The translations under genes and the position numbers were made by a program. A stretch of 64,000 nt of DNA, from NCBI GenBank assembly GCA_963930775.1, contig OZ005706.1, positions 4,330,545-4,394,544 on the forward strand, written 5' to 3'. Under the pieces are notes generated by a model. That model was not told the origin of the DNA and made no database searches. It saw nothing but the letters and a program-made list of their open reading frames with translations. The stretch's first letter is position 1. Each line of letters opens with the position of its first letter. Below, piece after piece: positions 29,001-35,802 of the stretch. The DNA comes from Cliona cf. orientalis. Its lineage: Eukaryota; Porifera; Demospongiae; Clionaida; Clionaidae.

Positions 29001-29521
29001 AAATGATACCGCGAACGCGCATGCGTTCTTGATGTAGCTATTTTTTGTTAGGCGCATCTCGCTGTTAGGCGCACTTCATTATTAAGCGCAGGTTTTCTTC
29101 CTGTGGAGATATAAGCGCATGCGCTTAATAGCGAGAAAATACGGTATGTTCATAGAGTTGCAACATGTAATCTATAGTTATGGGCATTATTATTTACTTG
29201 GGCGCATACAAATTAATTTAAATTTCAATTAAAAATGTGCATTTTCCGAAAAACAATTATACCTACCCGAGTGCATAAAAATGGTCATAACTCGGCTTGT
29301 GATCAATATTCTTTCATGAAACATGCACCATTAGATTCAGACATAGAGCTATCAATCCATGTCAAAAACTCAATTTTTATAAAATATCCCGAGTGTTCCC
29401 TTTTCTCATAGCAGGTCATAAATAATCCATTACCAATCCAAAGATATACATACGCATGTACGTGGCCCTACCTTCATTTCTTCAATAGGAGGGTTACCTG
29501 CCCTACAGTAAAGCTCGGCAA
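1912..29521 (-). CDS. Large TPR-like alpha-solenoid protein with coiled-coil end (whole gene span)
   Basis: At least 20 minus-strand exons form a chain. Five clusters give uninterrupted phase: 29521-23124, 21411-21177, 18716-18309, 14962-13069 and 12878-1912. The visible protein is roughly 850-900 residues, incomplete at both ends. The N-terminal and middle parts are alternating amphipathic helices, including a TPR-pattern motif at 12371-12568. The C-terminal part (7.3-1.9 kb) is coiled coil. No signal peptide, membrane segment or enzyme motif is visible, so a scaffold or adaptor role is likely by analogy with other TPR proteins. I do not recognise the family. One junction (13069 to 12878) is out of phase. 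Introns reach several kb and hold family P, Q, X, Y, Penelope and R repeats. Confidence 0.65.
2272..2358. repeat. Near-perfect inverted repeat (hairpin)
   Basis: The left half carries ccactcccacgtttt and the right half aaaacgtgggagtgg. The match extends outward (ggctagccttgtccc against gggaacgaggc). The arms are about 35-40 bp around a small loop, like a very short palindromic MITE. Confidence 0.7.
2659..2682 (-). CDS. Candidate 24-bp microexon of the TPR-like gene
   Basis: Minus strand: a strong pyrimidine-rich acceptor (gctttctcctccag), eight codons (NCEAQVKN) and a gtagcg donor. It is phase 0 at both ends, so it fits between the exons at 7289-7345 and 1912-2007 without changing frame. So short an exon can occur by chance. 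RNA evidence is needed. Confidence 0.3.
3617..4350. mobile_element. Non-autonomous inverted-repeat transposon (~730 bp)
   Basis: The left end (tgatcaaggggtggtcacc, near 3625) and the right end (ggtgactaccccttgtctga, near 4328) are reverse complements. The match continues inward through the words around catctgtgac and gtcacagatg, about 65-70 bp in all. The interior is rich in gatcaa words and has no transposase. Its right end abuts the recombinase-like pseudogene that follows. Confidence 0.65.
4345..5003 (+). pseudogene. Decayed DUF3504/KIAA1958-type tyrosine-recombinase-like gene
   Basis: Three plus-strand segments in different frames line up with the family related to KIAA1958, QRICH1 and ZMYM, whose domain derives from Crypton/DIRS-type tyrosine recombinases. 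Segment 1 (about 4407-4600) has SRFGAPTTSDQLAAIQ followed by a helical stretch. Segment 2 (about 4625-4690) reads IQVRRKDGSEYSPATVH. Segment 3 (4801-5003) has IGDHSPTAPLRAVFYLNG and then RRGGKEHRD, matching the family's conserved HSP...VFF.NGK..LRGGEEHR block. Frame changes and stops between segments show that it is broken. It probably arrived as a transposon-borne gene. The family call is from memory of its motifs, not a search. Confidence 0.6.
5182..5689 (-). CDS. Two-exon uncharacterised gene of a multi-copy metazoan type
   Basis: Minus strand. Exon 5354-5689 (112 codons, acceptor atgtag, donor gtaagc) is followed by an exon at 5182-5295 (37 codons plus TAG, acceptor tcgccag), in phase. 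The product contains a CLCAPC cysteine motif, then PHDFLRRSASPRPANGEKRY, a WRDE segment, REIMPKFVV and VRSRYPSHDGKY, and ends with an acidic tail. I recall the motif order (cysteine pair, NGEKRY-like, DxREIMPxxVV, VRxRYP) from anonymous, often transposon-associated proteins of cnidarians and sponges. I do not know a function. The 5' end is unclear; an upstream exon probably exists above 5690. It lies next to a recombinase-like pseudogene, so a mobile origin is possible. Confidence 0.5.
5690..6640. other. No gene seen
   Basis: No exon with paired splice sites or a recognisable protein was found. The short open frame at 6257-6505 lacks any domain signature. Confidence 0.4.
6641..7043. mobile_element. 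MITE family P, full-length copy (~400 bp)
   Basis: The ends tactgtataatccca and ggattctacgg are imperfect inverted repeats of the family terminus TACCGTAGAATCCC. The interior shares the phrases gcccaatgctcatgcac and catcgattgccacatg-like words with the copies at 10952, 18792 and 54220. A guanine tract of about 13 bases lies just inside the right end. Confidence 0.7.
7289..7520 (-). CDS. Two exons of the TPR-like gene: TPR helix and coiled coil
   Basis: Minus strand. Exon 7401-7520 (acceptor gtttcag, donor gtaagc) encodes 40 residues beginning IYLLLAEKEGES and containing YLTKALGAVAVAISR, a TPR-like helix pair. A weaker donor at 7422 would shorten it. Exon 7289-7345 (acceptor aatacag, donor gtgaag) encodes 19 residues, ALKDRLCKQQEELKQRLED, a clear coiled-coil heptad stretch. 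Both are phase 0 and follow directly on the exon at 12371-12568. Confidence 0.7.
7521..8872. other. Intronic/intergenic, no exon seen
   Basis: There are no convincing exons. Bases about 8597-8700 carry a fragment (cccttgcgaaagagg, then a paired word near gggccgatattcg) of a dispersed repeat also seen at about 12980-13060 and 29829-29915. Confidence 0.4.
8873..9385 (+). repeat. Dispersed repeat X, with a TATA-like motif
   Basis: This copy aligns with 36487-36960 over most of its length: aaccctcggc, tgtctgtctgtctgt, accacgctagctgctacat, and tttggcgtcatttgccgatt followed by ctaagcttcttgactttgcc. Both copies then carry tataaatag followed by gcgcgctatatacggtatgta and a second caccctcagc/accctcagc word. 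Reverse-strand partial copies occur at 10275-10735, 19430-19700, 20830-21010 and 53640-53870. It has no coding potential. Confidence 0.75.
10275..10735 (-). repeat. Dispersed repeat X, reverse-orientation copy
   Basis: Read on the minus strand, it contains the same order of words as 8873-9385, including ctgctacatatgtacctggt and gtgtggattttgtt. It ends at the gcgcatgc-containing terminus near 10700-10730. It is more diverged than the copy at 36487. Confidence 0.6.
10952..11728. mobile_element. MITE family P copy, split by a nested insertion
   Basis: The left end cactgtagaataccaca and the right end attatgactgtatggta match the family P termini. The interior matches the copies at 6641 and 18792 (ttgggcaaaactgggga; gtgacaaccattaccaa). 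The copy is interrupted at 11193-11586 by a hAT-like element. The sequence on either side of the insertion is contiguous in the uninterrupted copy near 19034. Confidence 0.75.
11193..11586. mobile_element. Short hAT-like element with 5-bp target duplication
   Basis: It begins CAGGGGTGTAGCCAGG and ends CTACCTACGCCACTG, which are imperfect inverted repeats. It is flanked by TATGG (11188-11192) and TACGG (11587-11591), a 5-bp duplication with one C/T difference. G- and C-rich tracts lie just inside each end. There is no transposase. It is the same family as 37756-38070 and 46389-46695. Confidence 0.75.
11800..12141. repeat. Dispersed repeat Y with palindromic end
   Basis: It shares phrases with 53330-53660 (gtgtgcatgagcagaa-type word, gataggcatggcc/ataggcgtggc, tttgtggcgctc/tttgtgacgctc). 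Both end in a palindrome accccttg...gcatgcg...caaggggt (here 12106-12134). Fragments occur at 420-690 and 30407-30610. Confidence 0.6.
12181..12274. mobile_element. MITE family P, 94-bp deletion derivative
   Basis: It begins taccgtagaatcccgcgac and ends gcaggattctatggta, almost perfect inverted repeats. Only the sub-terminal parts (C-tract, attggacaaaagtgggga) are retained, so it is an internally deleted family P element. Confidence 0.8.
12371..12878 (-). CDS. Three exons of the TPR-like gene, including a TPR motif
   Basis: Minus strand, in order: 12755-12878 (41 codons after one split base, donor gtataa), 12621-12680 (20 codons, acceptor ttttcag, donor gtaagt) and 12371-12568 (66 codons, acceptor gtgtgcag, donor gtatag). 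All join in phase. The last exon contains AHVSLATAALFKGDTNEALR, which fits the TPR pattern (A.....A...G....A...). The first exon needs a phase-2 partner, but the nearest upstream exon found (13069-13166) ends in phase 1, so one short exon is probably missing or one boundary is misplaced. Confidence 0.75.
13069..13166 (-). CDS. Helical exon of the TPR-like gene
   Basis: Minus strand: acceptor actcctcag and donor gtaaac. It encodes 32 full codons including VIEESRLVQRLNDAIIACMV. Its first split codon is completed in phase by the exon at 14772-14962. Just downstream (12980-13060) sits a repeat fragment with a taccgtaccc terminus. Confidence 0.65.
13532..14261. mobile_element. Putative inverted-repeat element, family Q
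   Basis: The left end (ccatagtgtccaaggcaagt then gcccactcccgggtaagc) is the inverse of the right end (gcttacctgggacactatagt). Similar end sequences occur at 17175-17340 (ending cttggacactacggta) and 43905-43988 (cggacactaccgta). The interior has no recognisable transposase. Confidence 0.5.
14772..14962 (-). CDS. Long helical exon of the TPR-like gene
   Basis: Minus strand: acceptor ttctcatag and donor gtaatc, with 63 codons plus two bases. The peptide begins AFLVLLAEECQDRL and continues helical (VSTISLSAALANCL). Phase 0 at the start joins the exon at 18309-18406. The two extra bases are completed by the exon at 13069-13166. I know no named homologue. Confidence 0.75.
15030..15420 (+). repeat. 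Dispersed repeat Z, copy 1
   Basis: It aligns with 52640-53010. Shared words include gaggtaatt, gcatgtatccagc, ccctgcgctatatatagcac and gagtcagtctcagac / gagtcactctcagac. No protein is visible, and I could not define ends or a target duplication. Confidence 0.6.
15421..18308. other. Long intron/intergenic stretch, no exon seen
   Basis: No minus- or plus-strand exon with supporting splice sites was found. It contains part of dispersed repeat X near 15700-15860, a family Q end at 17175-17340, and a short stretch at 15930-16060 with repeated aattggtaattaggcaaa-type words. Confidence 0.4.
18309..18716 (-). CDS. Three exons of the TPR-like gene
   Basis: Minus strand, in order: 18635-18716 (27 codons plus one base; acceptor ctttgtag, donor gtaaag), 18483-18572 (acceptor cctctttag, donor gtaagt) and 18309-18406 (acceptor attccacag, donor gtttgt). 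Every split codon closes correctly. Recognisable peptide words are SYLALDDNLSESC, SGEDLRQLVWIIMVYKAMDL and GEWLSMTFKGLQLD. Helix-rich content fits the solenoid. Confidence 0.75.
18792..19185. mobile_element. MITE family P, full-length copy
   Basis: The left terminus taccgtagaattccgtgat and the right terminus gcgtaattgtgggactc are inverted repeats. The interior includes gcattgggcaaaagtgggga. It retains the sequence (ttggctttggactctaat) that serves as the empty site for the insertion at 11193. A guanine tract lies at about 19150-19166. Confidence 0.75.
19186..20857. other. No gene seen; repeat X fragment and local duplication
   Basis: Bases 19430-19700 are a reverse copy of repeat X. The words around 20170-20210 (gatttgccctgaattcaaag) recur at 20505-20550 (gatttgccccgaattcaaag), a local duplication about 335 bp apart. 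The open frame at 20412-20735 has no recognisable domain. Confidence 0.4.
21177..21411 (-). CDS. Three exons of the TPR-like gene
   Basis: Minus strand, all phase 0: 21361-21411 (GENINLSLIKTLFTSND; acceptor gtttcag, donor gtaagt), 21240-21299 (SISGASVCLGTKMINFCLQE; acceptor cttttcag, donor gtatta) and 21177-21215 (KLELIPLLATTVV; acceptor gtgccacag, donor gtaaac). The third has competing donors and an alternative open frame and is the least certain. Confidence 0.65.
21957..22133. mobile_element. 177-bp MITE, TA-flanked
   Basis: The ends tacagtggaacccctctat and atagaggggttccactgta are near-perfect inverted repeats. Internal palindromic words (gtgtcctga..., ggaggtgtcctcatt) recur. Half-elements with the same end occur at 30250 and probably 22925. 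TA target use and the CAGT... end suggest a Tc1/mariner-pogo relative; that is inference. Confidence 0.8.
22260..22930 (-). mobile_element. Penelope-like retroelement fragment with inverted second 3' end
   Basis: On the minus strand, 22472-22681 encodes a GIY-YIG-type nuclease segment (VIYKLECTLYSGSYVGETKR then RERIMEHRRAA). The frame then shifts and continues as EIASKEHTCAETRALALNI and a stop near 22390. The plus strand at 22790-22850 encodes the same C-terminal words (ASKEHAIAETLALALDI), so a second 3' end lies head-to-head with the first; the arms match over about 130 bp. GIY-YIG nucleases fused to reverse transcriptase are the hallmark of Penelope-like elements. No reverse transcriptase domain is present here, so this is a truncated, inactive copy. 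Confidence 0.7.
22472..22681 (-). pseudogene. GIY-YIG endonuclease C-terminal fragment
   Basis: The frame holds the pattern Y-K-L-x-C...YVGET-K-R-P-V-R-E-R-I-x-E-H-R-R, matching the GIY-YIG core (a YVG variant with the following arginine and EH-R). The frame is lost near 22510. The remaining C-terminus is read in another frame as far as about 22390. It probably cleaved target DNA for retrotransposition in its intact ancestor. Confidence 0.7.
23124..24440 (-). CDS. Six consecutive exons of the TPR-like gene
   Basis: Minus strand, in order: 24380-24440, 23885-23985, 23687-23826, 23466-23628, 23265-23406 and 23124-23200, each bounded by AG acceptors and GT donors. Every split codon closes in phase (G|GT, AA|G, G|GG). 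The encoded stretch of about 225 residues includes GNVEKAFDYCQQVHQKGLF, ERQLEGLISVLESIS, VLFVALQALRSLSNPDL, LYYLVSQYLYLHGH, LGHLCLLASLRVLPPDKD and LMIVASLKGIDYLMNLPKFF. It is amphipathic helix pairs throughout, like a TPR or HEAT solenoid. No catalytic motif is seen. This is the best-supported block of the gene. Confidence 0.85.
24570..25206 (+). repeat. Partial copy of the 1.1-kb element R, CpG-decayed
   Basis: It matches 27615-28245 nearly base for base, but many CG dinucleotides of the 27-kb copy appear here as TG or CA (gcgcaatttataaatgattgcg versus tgcacaatttataaacg-type differences). Open frames at 24664 and 24988 are by-products, since the aligned copy has stops in the same frames. Confidence 0.7.
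25450..25649. other. Assembly gap, 200 N
   Basis: This is a run of exactly 200 unknown bases, likely a scaffold gap of nominal size. Frames crossing it are meaningless. Confidence 0.99.
25650..26993. other. Intronic, one weak exon candidate
   Basis: At about 26180-26238 on the minus strand an acceptor (ttaatcttgcag) precedes LKQKFRSLDLHLIKRR. Because the exons at 26994-27053 and 24380-24440 already join in phase, I do not place it in the gene. A guanine tract lies at 26871-26879. I see nothing else. Confidence 0.35.
26994..27053 (-). CDS. Exon of the TPR-like gene
   Basis: Minus strand: acceptor tttatgtag, 20 codons (ESLAQVIHINQSHPTVLALI) and donor gtaagt. It is phase 0 at both ends and joins the exon at 24380-24440 directly. 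Confidence 0.75.
27182..28284 (+). mobile_element. 1.1-kb inverted-repeat element R, fullest copy
   Basis: The left end taccgcacttgctctaatt and the right end (reverse complement) taccgtactcgctttaagt are matching terminal repeats that continue to a TATYCGAAC-like word. Partial copies lie at 24570-25206 and 48415-49053. It has a 115-codon open frame at 27408-27755, but the 48-kb copy has stops in that frame and I recognise no transposase. It is probably non-autonomous or a relic. Confidence 0.65.
28550..29420. mobile_element. Outer MITE with another MITE nested inside
   Basis: The ends gtgacccgctatgagaaaag and cttttctcatagcaggtcat are inverted repeats of about 40 bp (then gggaccacttgggatatttt / aaaatatcccgagtgttccc). 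The centre is occupied by a complete family T MITE at 28697-29146. The outer element without the insert would be about 420 bp. Confidence 0.8.
28697..29146. mobile_element. MITE family T (GCGCAT-rich), nested copy
   Basis: It begins taccgtattttctcgttat and ends atagcgagaaaatacggta, near-perfect inverted repeats flanked by TA. Both sub-termini carry many repeats of gcgcat / ataagcgc. A second full copy lies at 35803-36268, a decayed copy at 45617-45970 and an end fragment at 46763. Confidence 0.85.
29472..29521 (-). CDS. Most 5' exon found for the TPR-like gene
   Basis: Minus strand: acceptor ttctgtacag, 16 codons after two split bases (AELYCRAGNPPIEEMK) and donor gtaggg. Phase 0 at the end joins the exon at 26994-27053. 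It needs an upstream exon ending with one base of a codon, which I did not find, so the start of the gene is unresolved. Confidence 0.65.
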
Positions 29522-29529
29522 CTGTACAG

Positions 29530-32337
29530 AAAAAGAGCAAAAAACCACCAACATTATTAATATTATAATAATCATGCGTACAGTAGTCTCACTAAAGAGG
29601 GAGTATTATGGATTGTTCCCTCACCCCCCCCCCCCCCCCCCAATCACTTTATGTGAAGGAGTGCCCACATACATAGCACAAGCATTGTAAATAGGGGATA
29701 CAGTAAACAACAGTCTGGAGAATGTATTGAGACTGGTAAGCAACACTACAACGTAGAAATAACACAGCCGAAGAATGATGTGTGCTAGTACAAGATGCTC
29801 ACTCAAAAATAATAGCACTATTCCGCTAGTCTTGCGAAAATGGCCCATGGGCAAGTGAACCTTACCTTGGGGTTAAACTGGAGAGTGGGCCACATTCCAG
29901 CTATCAATACTGGGTACTGTGAAGTTAGTGGTTCTGTATGTGTCTGTCTGCTGGCTGCTACATACCTGGTTCATAAATATTATATTGAAAACAAGGTGCC
30001 ATTAGGCTTCTAAAATATGCATTGTGTGGATTTCATTGCAAAACGCTCCGCTCCGCACAAAAATTCTAGATCTGCTAATCTGGCATACTGTTGCATATGG
30101 CATGCAATTGATATTAATACATTCTTGTGGTTACTCTACATGTAGGTCTAGGCTAGTAACCATTGCACGCTGGCTTAGCTTGCAAAATTATTTGCAAAAC
30201 ATAGACTACCGATGGCAATGTACCAAGGGTTTTGCACAACTAATAGCGCTACAGTGGAACCTCTCTATTACAGGCCACCAAATTAATTAGGACACCTCTG
30301 TTATACTGGCAGCCATCGACAGTCTCAAATGGGGAGCAGCCATAGTAATGTGTCCTTACCTGACCTTTGAACTTAGGACACCTCTTTACTGAATGATAGG
30401 ACAATTTTTCAACCATTACCCTGTGCACATGCACAAGGGGTAAAGCATTATCCACCATTGTCTGTCATCTGTTGTTAGCACAAATATTGCCAAATCTGGA
30501 GATTTAGGCGTCTGAGCGACTCATAAGTACAGCATATCCGTCAATATACGTGAAAAACTAGCTTCATTATGCTTCAAATCATTTGGTAAGGTCCATGATC
30601 ATACAGACATGTATTGTCCAAACAATCCGAACTGGTCTCTCCTAAACCACTACCCTGGCCCGCTCTAGCTTGTGGCCAGACCCCGCCACTTGGCCTCTCG
30701 CACTGTCCATGCCAACCACCAACCTAGGCCAGGCCAAGAGGGGAGGCACCAGCCTTGGAGCCACTCCCTTCCTATAAGCTGCTGTATATGAGCCGTGTGT
30801 GTCTTGGTTTCCAGAGGTGTACCAGCACCCGGCGCACCTGCATTACATGTATATGTCATCCAAATCCAAATAATCAGCAATGTACCACTCTATCCAAGCC
30901 AGGGTTTTGTTTAGAATTTTCATCAAGGCGGGTGGGACTAAGAGTTGTCACATAGCAAAGTAGCTAAGCCCAGACACCTTCTTGTCTGATTGTTCACTGA
31001 GAAACCATAGCCAACAATTTTGTTTATAGCATTCAATATCCCTTTGCTTTCCAATTAGAGCATGCAACACACTATCTATAACTATGTCCTGTGTGCGTGT
31101 TGAACTAGTTGTATAGCCATGAAAGAGCTTGAGGAACTAAAGCTGAGGAAGGCTTAGTCTCCAAAAATCAAATTATGATTGGGACAAGTGGTTGAAGACA
31201 GTGAATGATCCATCTTCAATTTCTCCAGTTGGCATTAAACAGTGTTTCTTCTTGTTTTTTTAAGTAGTAATGTTAATGTTGATACTATTATATAATGTAT
31301 GTGTATGTCCATGCATATTTGTATCTTGACCGATCAAGTCATGAAATGATTGGACAAAAGTCCTACCTTTCAATAAAAATTATTTGTGGTCTGTAATGTT
31401 ATGCTCACCTAAAATAATTATATCATTTTGATCTCTCTTCAACTTCAGGGACCTACAGTGTACATACATGTATTGCAGTGAACTAGAGCTCTCTAAAGCA
31501 CATACAGTAGGGATCAAACACACATGTAATCACCATGACAGGGTACACTCAAACACTATGCAGGAGCAGATAATGCGCTCCTGCAGCTGCATTACATGTA
31601 CATGTATGTGCTCCTGCCTAGTTGGGCTACCTTACTACATACGTAAGTGGCTGCTGTACTCACTCTTATCATCCAAACTACCAGTGTATATGCTTTAAGG
31701 ACGTACACGGAAGAATTTGGTATACAAGGCATATTGCTTTTGTAAAAACCCATGTTACAATAATAATTATTATAATGCAAGGGGATGCATTTAAGGCCTG
31801 TCACCTTTGTGTTGACGCTCATCACAATGCACAGCAACGCAAGGATAGACTTGGATTCTATCCTTGCATTCTTCTGAGACGAATGGTCAAGGTTTTCGCA
31901 CTTTGAAAAAAGCTCAATGTAACACAATGGCTTTGTGTTACATGGTGAACCAAGCTTGAGCAACAAGTACATATCCTTAGATTCCTATATTATTGATATC
32001 AATACATTTATTTCCTACATTTTATAGTGAATGATCGCTCTTGTGAAGTCATCAGTATCCATGTATAGCCGACCCATCCACTTATGTGCTCTAGAAATAA
32101 AAACAAAAGATGGCAACGACTGTTACGAAAACATACATGTACATGTACCTGTAGTCTTGACTATTCAGACTGAGATACCCCTTCAGATACCTACATGATA
32201 TTGCAAAATATCTAAACTTACAATTACAGTGTACTACCAAGAGTAAACACTCGAATAAAAGCTGTACCCCAATTAGTAGCCACCCTCGAATAGTATTCTA
32301 TGCAATAAGGAGGGAAAGAGATAATTCAATGCGCTAT
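29530..32337. other. Repeat-rich, no supported gene
   Basis: It contains a cytosine tract at 29625-29640, a repeat X relative at 29920-30250, half of the 177-bp MITE family from 30250 (acagtggaacctctctatt) cut by a repeat Y fragment near 30407-30610, and many tacatgta words. A 42-codon minus-strand open frame at about 30954-31080 is discussed among the rejected items. Confidence 0.4.
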
Positions 32338-32570
32338 ACAGTTGAGCCTCCGATAACGGACCCTCCGAGAAGAGGACAACCTCTCTACAACGGACAAGCG
32401 TCATGTTACGGATTGGATTTAGCATGATTGTAGTACTTACGCAACCTCCGAGAAGCTGACGCTTCTCGATTCCGGACAGCGGACAAAAGTCCAGCTCCCA
32501 ACGTGTACTTTCCAATACAAATTCGCTTCTAAATAACGGACACCAGGAAACCATGCCCTCAAAAATGTGC
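32338..32570. mobile_element. Fragment of a pogo-like inverted-repeat element
   Basis: It begins cagttgagcctccgataac and repeats ctccgagaag and cggacaa words. The same terminus, with both ends, is seen at 34918-35023 (right end gttcggaggctcgactgtt). The CAGTYGAGCCTCCGA end resembles pogo/Tigger-type termini, by family resemblance only. The 178-codon minus-strand frame across this region is not a protein I recognise. Confidence 0.45.
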
Positions 32571-32887
32571 CACGCCCACACTATCAAGCGCACGCTGATG
32601 CGTACAGCCACTATAAGGGGAATAAGCTCGAGTCCACCAACTCCATCTTGTCTATGTAAGGGATAGGTCCATAGAGGTGATACACACAATGTCATGGTAC
32701 ACGTATTTCCAGTCCATAACCAGCTCCTAAGCAAATGGAAGGAGATGGTGATGATGAGGACAACTTGATGACATTGATCAACAAGAACCCCTTCCCAGAT
32801 CAGTGACAACTTATAAAGAAGCTAGCTATAACTGTTTTGGAAGATGTGTGCTACTTATATATTTTGAGTAGCTATAAAGAACATGGA

Positions 32888-34580
32888 CACAGCCGTTAAG
32901 CCAGCAGTCCAATCGTTGCAGATCCAGGAAGTACATCCGGTGGCACATTCCAGTGCATGCAATTTTTGCCGTTCTTTATCTATTTTTCTTACCTGTTCTA
33001 TCTAGGCCATCTTTCACTTCTAGGACTCCAAACAAAGACCAGAAGACAGAGCAACTCTTCTACTTTCAGCTCGTTCAAGTCCCATAACCCGGAGACATTC
33101 ATGAGCTCCGCGGCGATCGCTTTTGTGCATGCTGTTTGCAAGCGCTCACAAAAGTGCCTCGCGCAAAAAGTGGTACGTTTTGGTTCCCTTGGATGGATTC
33201 CCATGATTCAAGTACCATTCAATAGCTCTTGTGTTGCTCTACAATATGAGACTGGAACGAAGTTTTTCCATCGAGCGGTTCCAGAGTTACACGGCATCAA
33301 AAATCAGAGAATTTCAGTACAACCGCGTGGCATTTTCCATATCTTCTCAAGGTTTTATCGAGTATCTGACCTTCTGACCATCCAAGAATGAGCTATAGGC
33401 TTAGTAGCACTCATTATGAAACTCCAAGTTTCTAGGGAGGAGGCGTCATCATCCAGATGGATAGTGTCTTTCTGTGCTCACAATTTCAAGGACTGAAGGT
33501 TGGTGTCAAGTGTGTGTGAGGCCAAGCAGCTAGCTAGCTATTGAACTATACGTATACTTACCAGGTAAATAATAAAGCCCAGGGATGAGGGCGAGCCTTA
33601 CCAGCTAAAGAACAAGCAACACAGAAGAGTCTCACTGTTGTGCCTATGCCATTATGACAGTCGGCTTACAGTAGAGCCGAAAAGCACGAGTTTCAAGGGG
33701 TGGGCAACTAGCACATTTCTCTTAACAGCTCTCTCTCTCTCTCTCAACCCACCCCATGTATGTATAGGTGATAATCAGCTATTGATGTCGGAATAGGATG
33801 GTGAGAGGGGACAGAAATGGAGTTCCACAGCCTAGAGAAGGGGCTGCCTAGGCCTCAGGCTGTAGCTTTGTAATAAAGCTGACTTCTGAGGTGCTGAGAG
33901 CCTACTCCATTTACTGAGGTCCTCACTTGTACCGTCTCTGCAGCTGATCGAGTACTTTCTCTGTCAACCATAGCTTTTATGATGCCAGATGGCATAGGAA
34001 ACTGGTTGTGAAATCTTTAACAACCTTCAGCAAACCTTTAAGAAGACATTTGGTAGCTAGAAATCTTTGTAGTACCTAGATAGTGCTGTGTTATCATTAG
34101 TTAGTACGTATTCATTCAATATTTGTATTGTGAAATATCAATTTTTATACTGTTTTTAACAGCGTGTAACTCTGGAACCGCTCGATGGAAAAACTTCGTT
34201 CCAGTTTCATATTGTAGAGGAACACAAGAGCTATTGAATGGTACTTGAATCATGGGAATCCATCCAAGGGAACCAAAACGTACCACTTTCTGCGCGAGGC
34301 ACTTTTGTGAGCACTTGCAAACAGCATGCACAAAAGCGATCGCCGCGGAGCTCATGAATGTCTCCGGGTTATGGGACTTGAACGAGCTGAAAGTAGAAGA
34401 GTTGCTCTGTCTTCTGGTCTTTGTTTGGAGTCCTAGAAGTGAAAGATGGCCTAGATAGAACAGGTAAGAAAAATAGATAAAAAACGGCAAAAATTGCAGG
34501 CACTGGAATGTGCCACCGGATGCACTTCCTGGATCTGCAACGTTTGTACGTGTTTTGGACCGCTGGCTTAACGACTGGAC
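32888..34580. mobile_element. 1.7-kb foldback element with ~470-bp inverted arms
   Basis: The left arm (32888-33390) and right arm (34110-34580) are reverse complements with very few differences. The outer ends are ccgttaagccagcagtcc and ggaccgctggcttaacg. Both arms contain the same 68-codon open frame (minus 32998-33204; plus 34252-34458) differing at one residue. A short related element with the same ends lies at 56718-56987. The central 700 bp include a CT microsatellite at about 33729-33745. No transposase is recognised. Confidence 0.8.
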
Positions 34581-34659
34581 ATGAAGCATTGTCTGTCAGT
34601 TCAAATACTGACAAGATTCACGGTTAACCTAGCTAAAGCATGCCATATGCTAGACGAGC

Positions 34660-35802
34660 GACATTGTGTGACTAGTAACATGCCAGGGTTTCGTCCACAA
34701 AAAAATTTGGGGGGGGGGGGGGGGGGGGGGGGGGAAGCTCGTAGACTGATTCTATAAAGTACTGTCATGTATCTAATGTTATTTGAGTTTCAATAATAAT
34801 TGTTGCTGTTGAACTTGTTATCTCAGTCTGCATCTCTGTCACTTCCCCCCTCTCGCTCTCTCTCTTTTTTTCTTCTCTTCTCCCTTCTCTCTCTCCTTTC
34901 CCTATTAAAGATTATTTACAGTCAAAATGTGGCAAATCTCCGAGATAAGGACAACCTCCGAACAAAGGACAAAAGGCCCGTTCCCAAAGTGTCCTTTGTT
35001 CGGAGGCTCGACTGTTATTTCTTAATTTCGCCACTGACATACTCATTCCCACTAAATAGTACTGGTTACTTAAGCTCGCAAAACTTCCAAAACCGTACCA
35101 ATTGCAATTCTTAGGTGCCCCCTAATTTAGGTGCCCTTCGACCCGCTCTACACTCACCATTTCCGTTATGGGCGTGGCAATCAATGTTTTTGCATGCAGT
35201 CAAAAATCAGCCATTTTATGCCTCACTTTGGAGCTCTACCATTTCAGGTAAGAACATAGCTAGGCTTTCTAACATTGGATTTCTTTAGTAGGGTACTTAT
35301 ACTATATACAATGAAAAATACTTTTCAGACGACACGGCTCAGGATTGGTCAGAACTGTAGGGACGTGTGCACAAAGAAGAGTGGCCGTAAAGCCTCGGGA
35401 CATAGCTACAGCTAAAGAAGCATTGTTGAACAATTGGCGCGAAAGTGCCGCGCGTGTCGAGAGGTTTACTAAGCAGGTCCTGGCACTAGCCACCGAACCT
35501 CGAGCGAAGCGAGAGGCGGTCTGTTCTTTGTCATACCTGTCAGTAGTCCGGTAGCGAGAACGTCACCATTGTACACTTTAATAGCTAGAGCAAGAGCAGT
35601 TACTTGCTATGAGGGTTATGGCCTCAGTGTTAATTTGTACAGGTTCAAAGTTCATGCCGCTTCCATCTGCGCATGCGCACGGTACTAATGCACAGGCAGG
35701 ATACTGTTTGTGCATAAACTACATCTCAGTTTTGTGAGTATGTACTGTTGTAATATGATCATGGATACTAGCCACATTATCCCATGATTGTTAAACATAC
35801 TG
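34660..35802. other. Low-complexity and short MITE, no supported gene
   Basis: It holds a guanine tract (about 34709-34733), a CT-rich microsatellite (34845-34905) and a short pogo-like MITE (34918-35023). The plus-strand frame at 35345-35554 has no recognisable domain, although it is locally GC-rich with CpGs retained. Confidence 0.45.

Noticed and set aside
30954..31080. 42-codon minus-strand frame (DSVLHALIGKQRDIECYK...)
   Set aside because: It reads like coding sequence and ends in a stop, but I found no partner exon in phase and no family. It may be a transposon remnant.
32273..32809. 178-codon minus-strand open frame
   Set aside because: It runs through a pogo-like repeat with cggacaa palindromic words and has no domain or splice context, so it is most likely chance.
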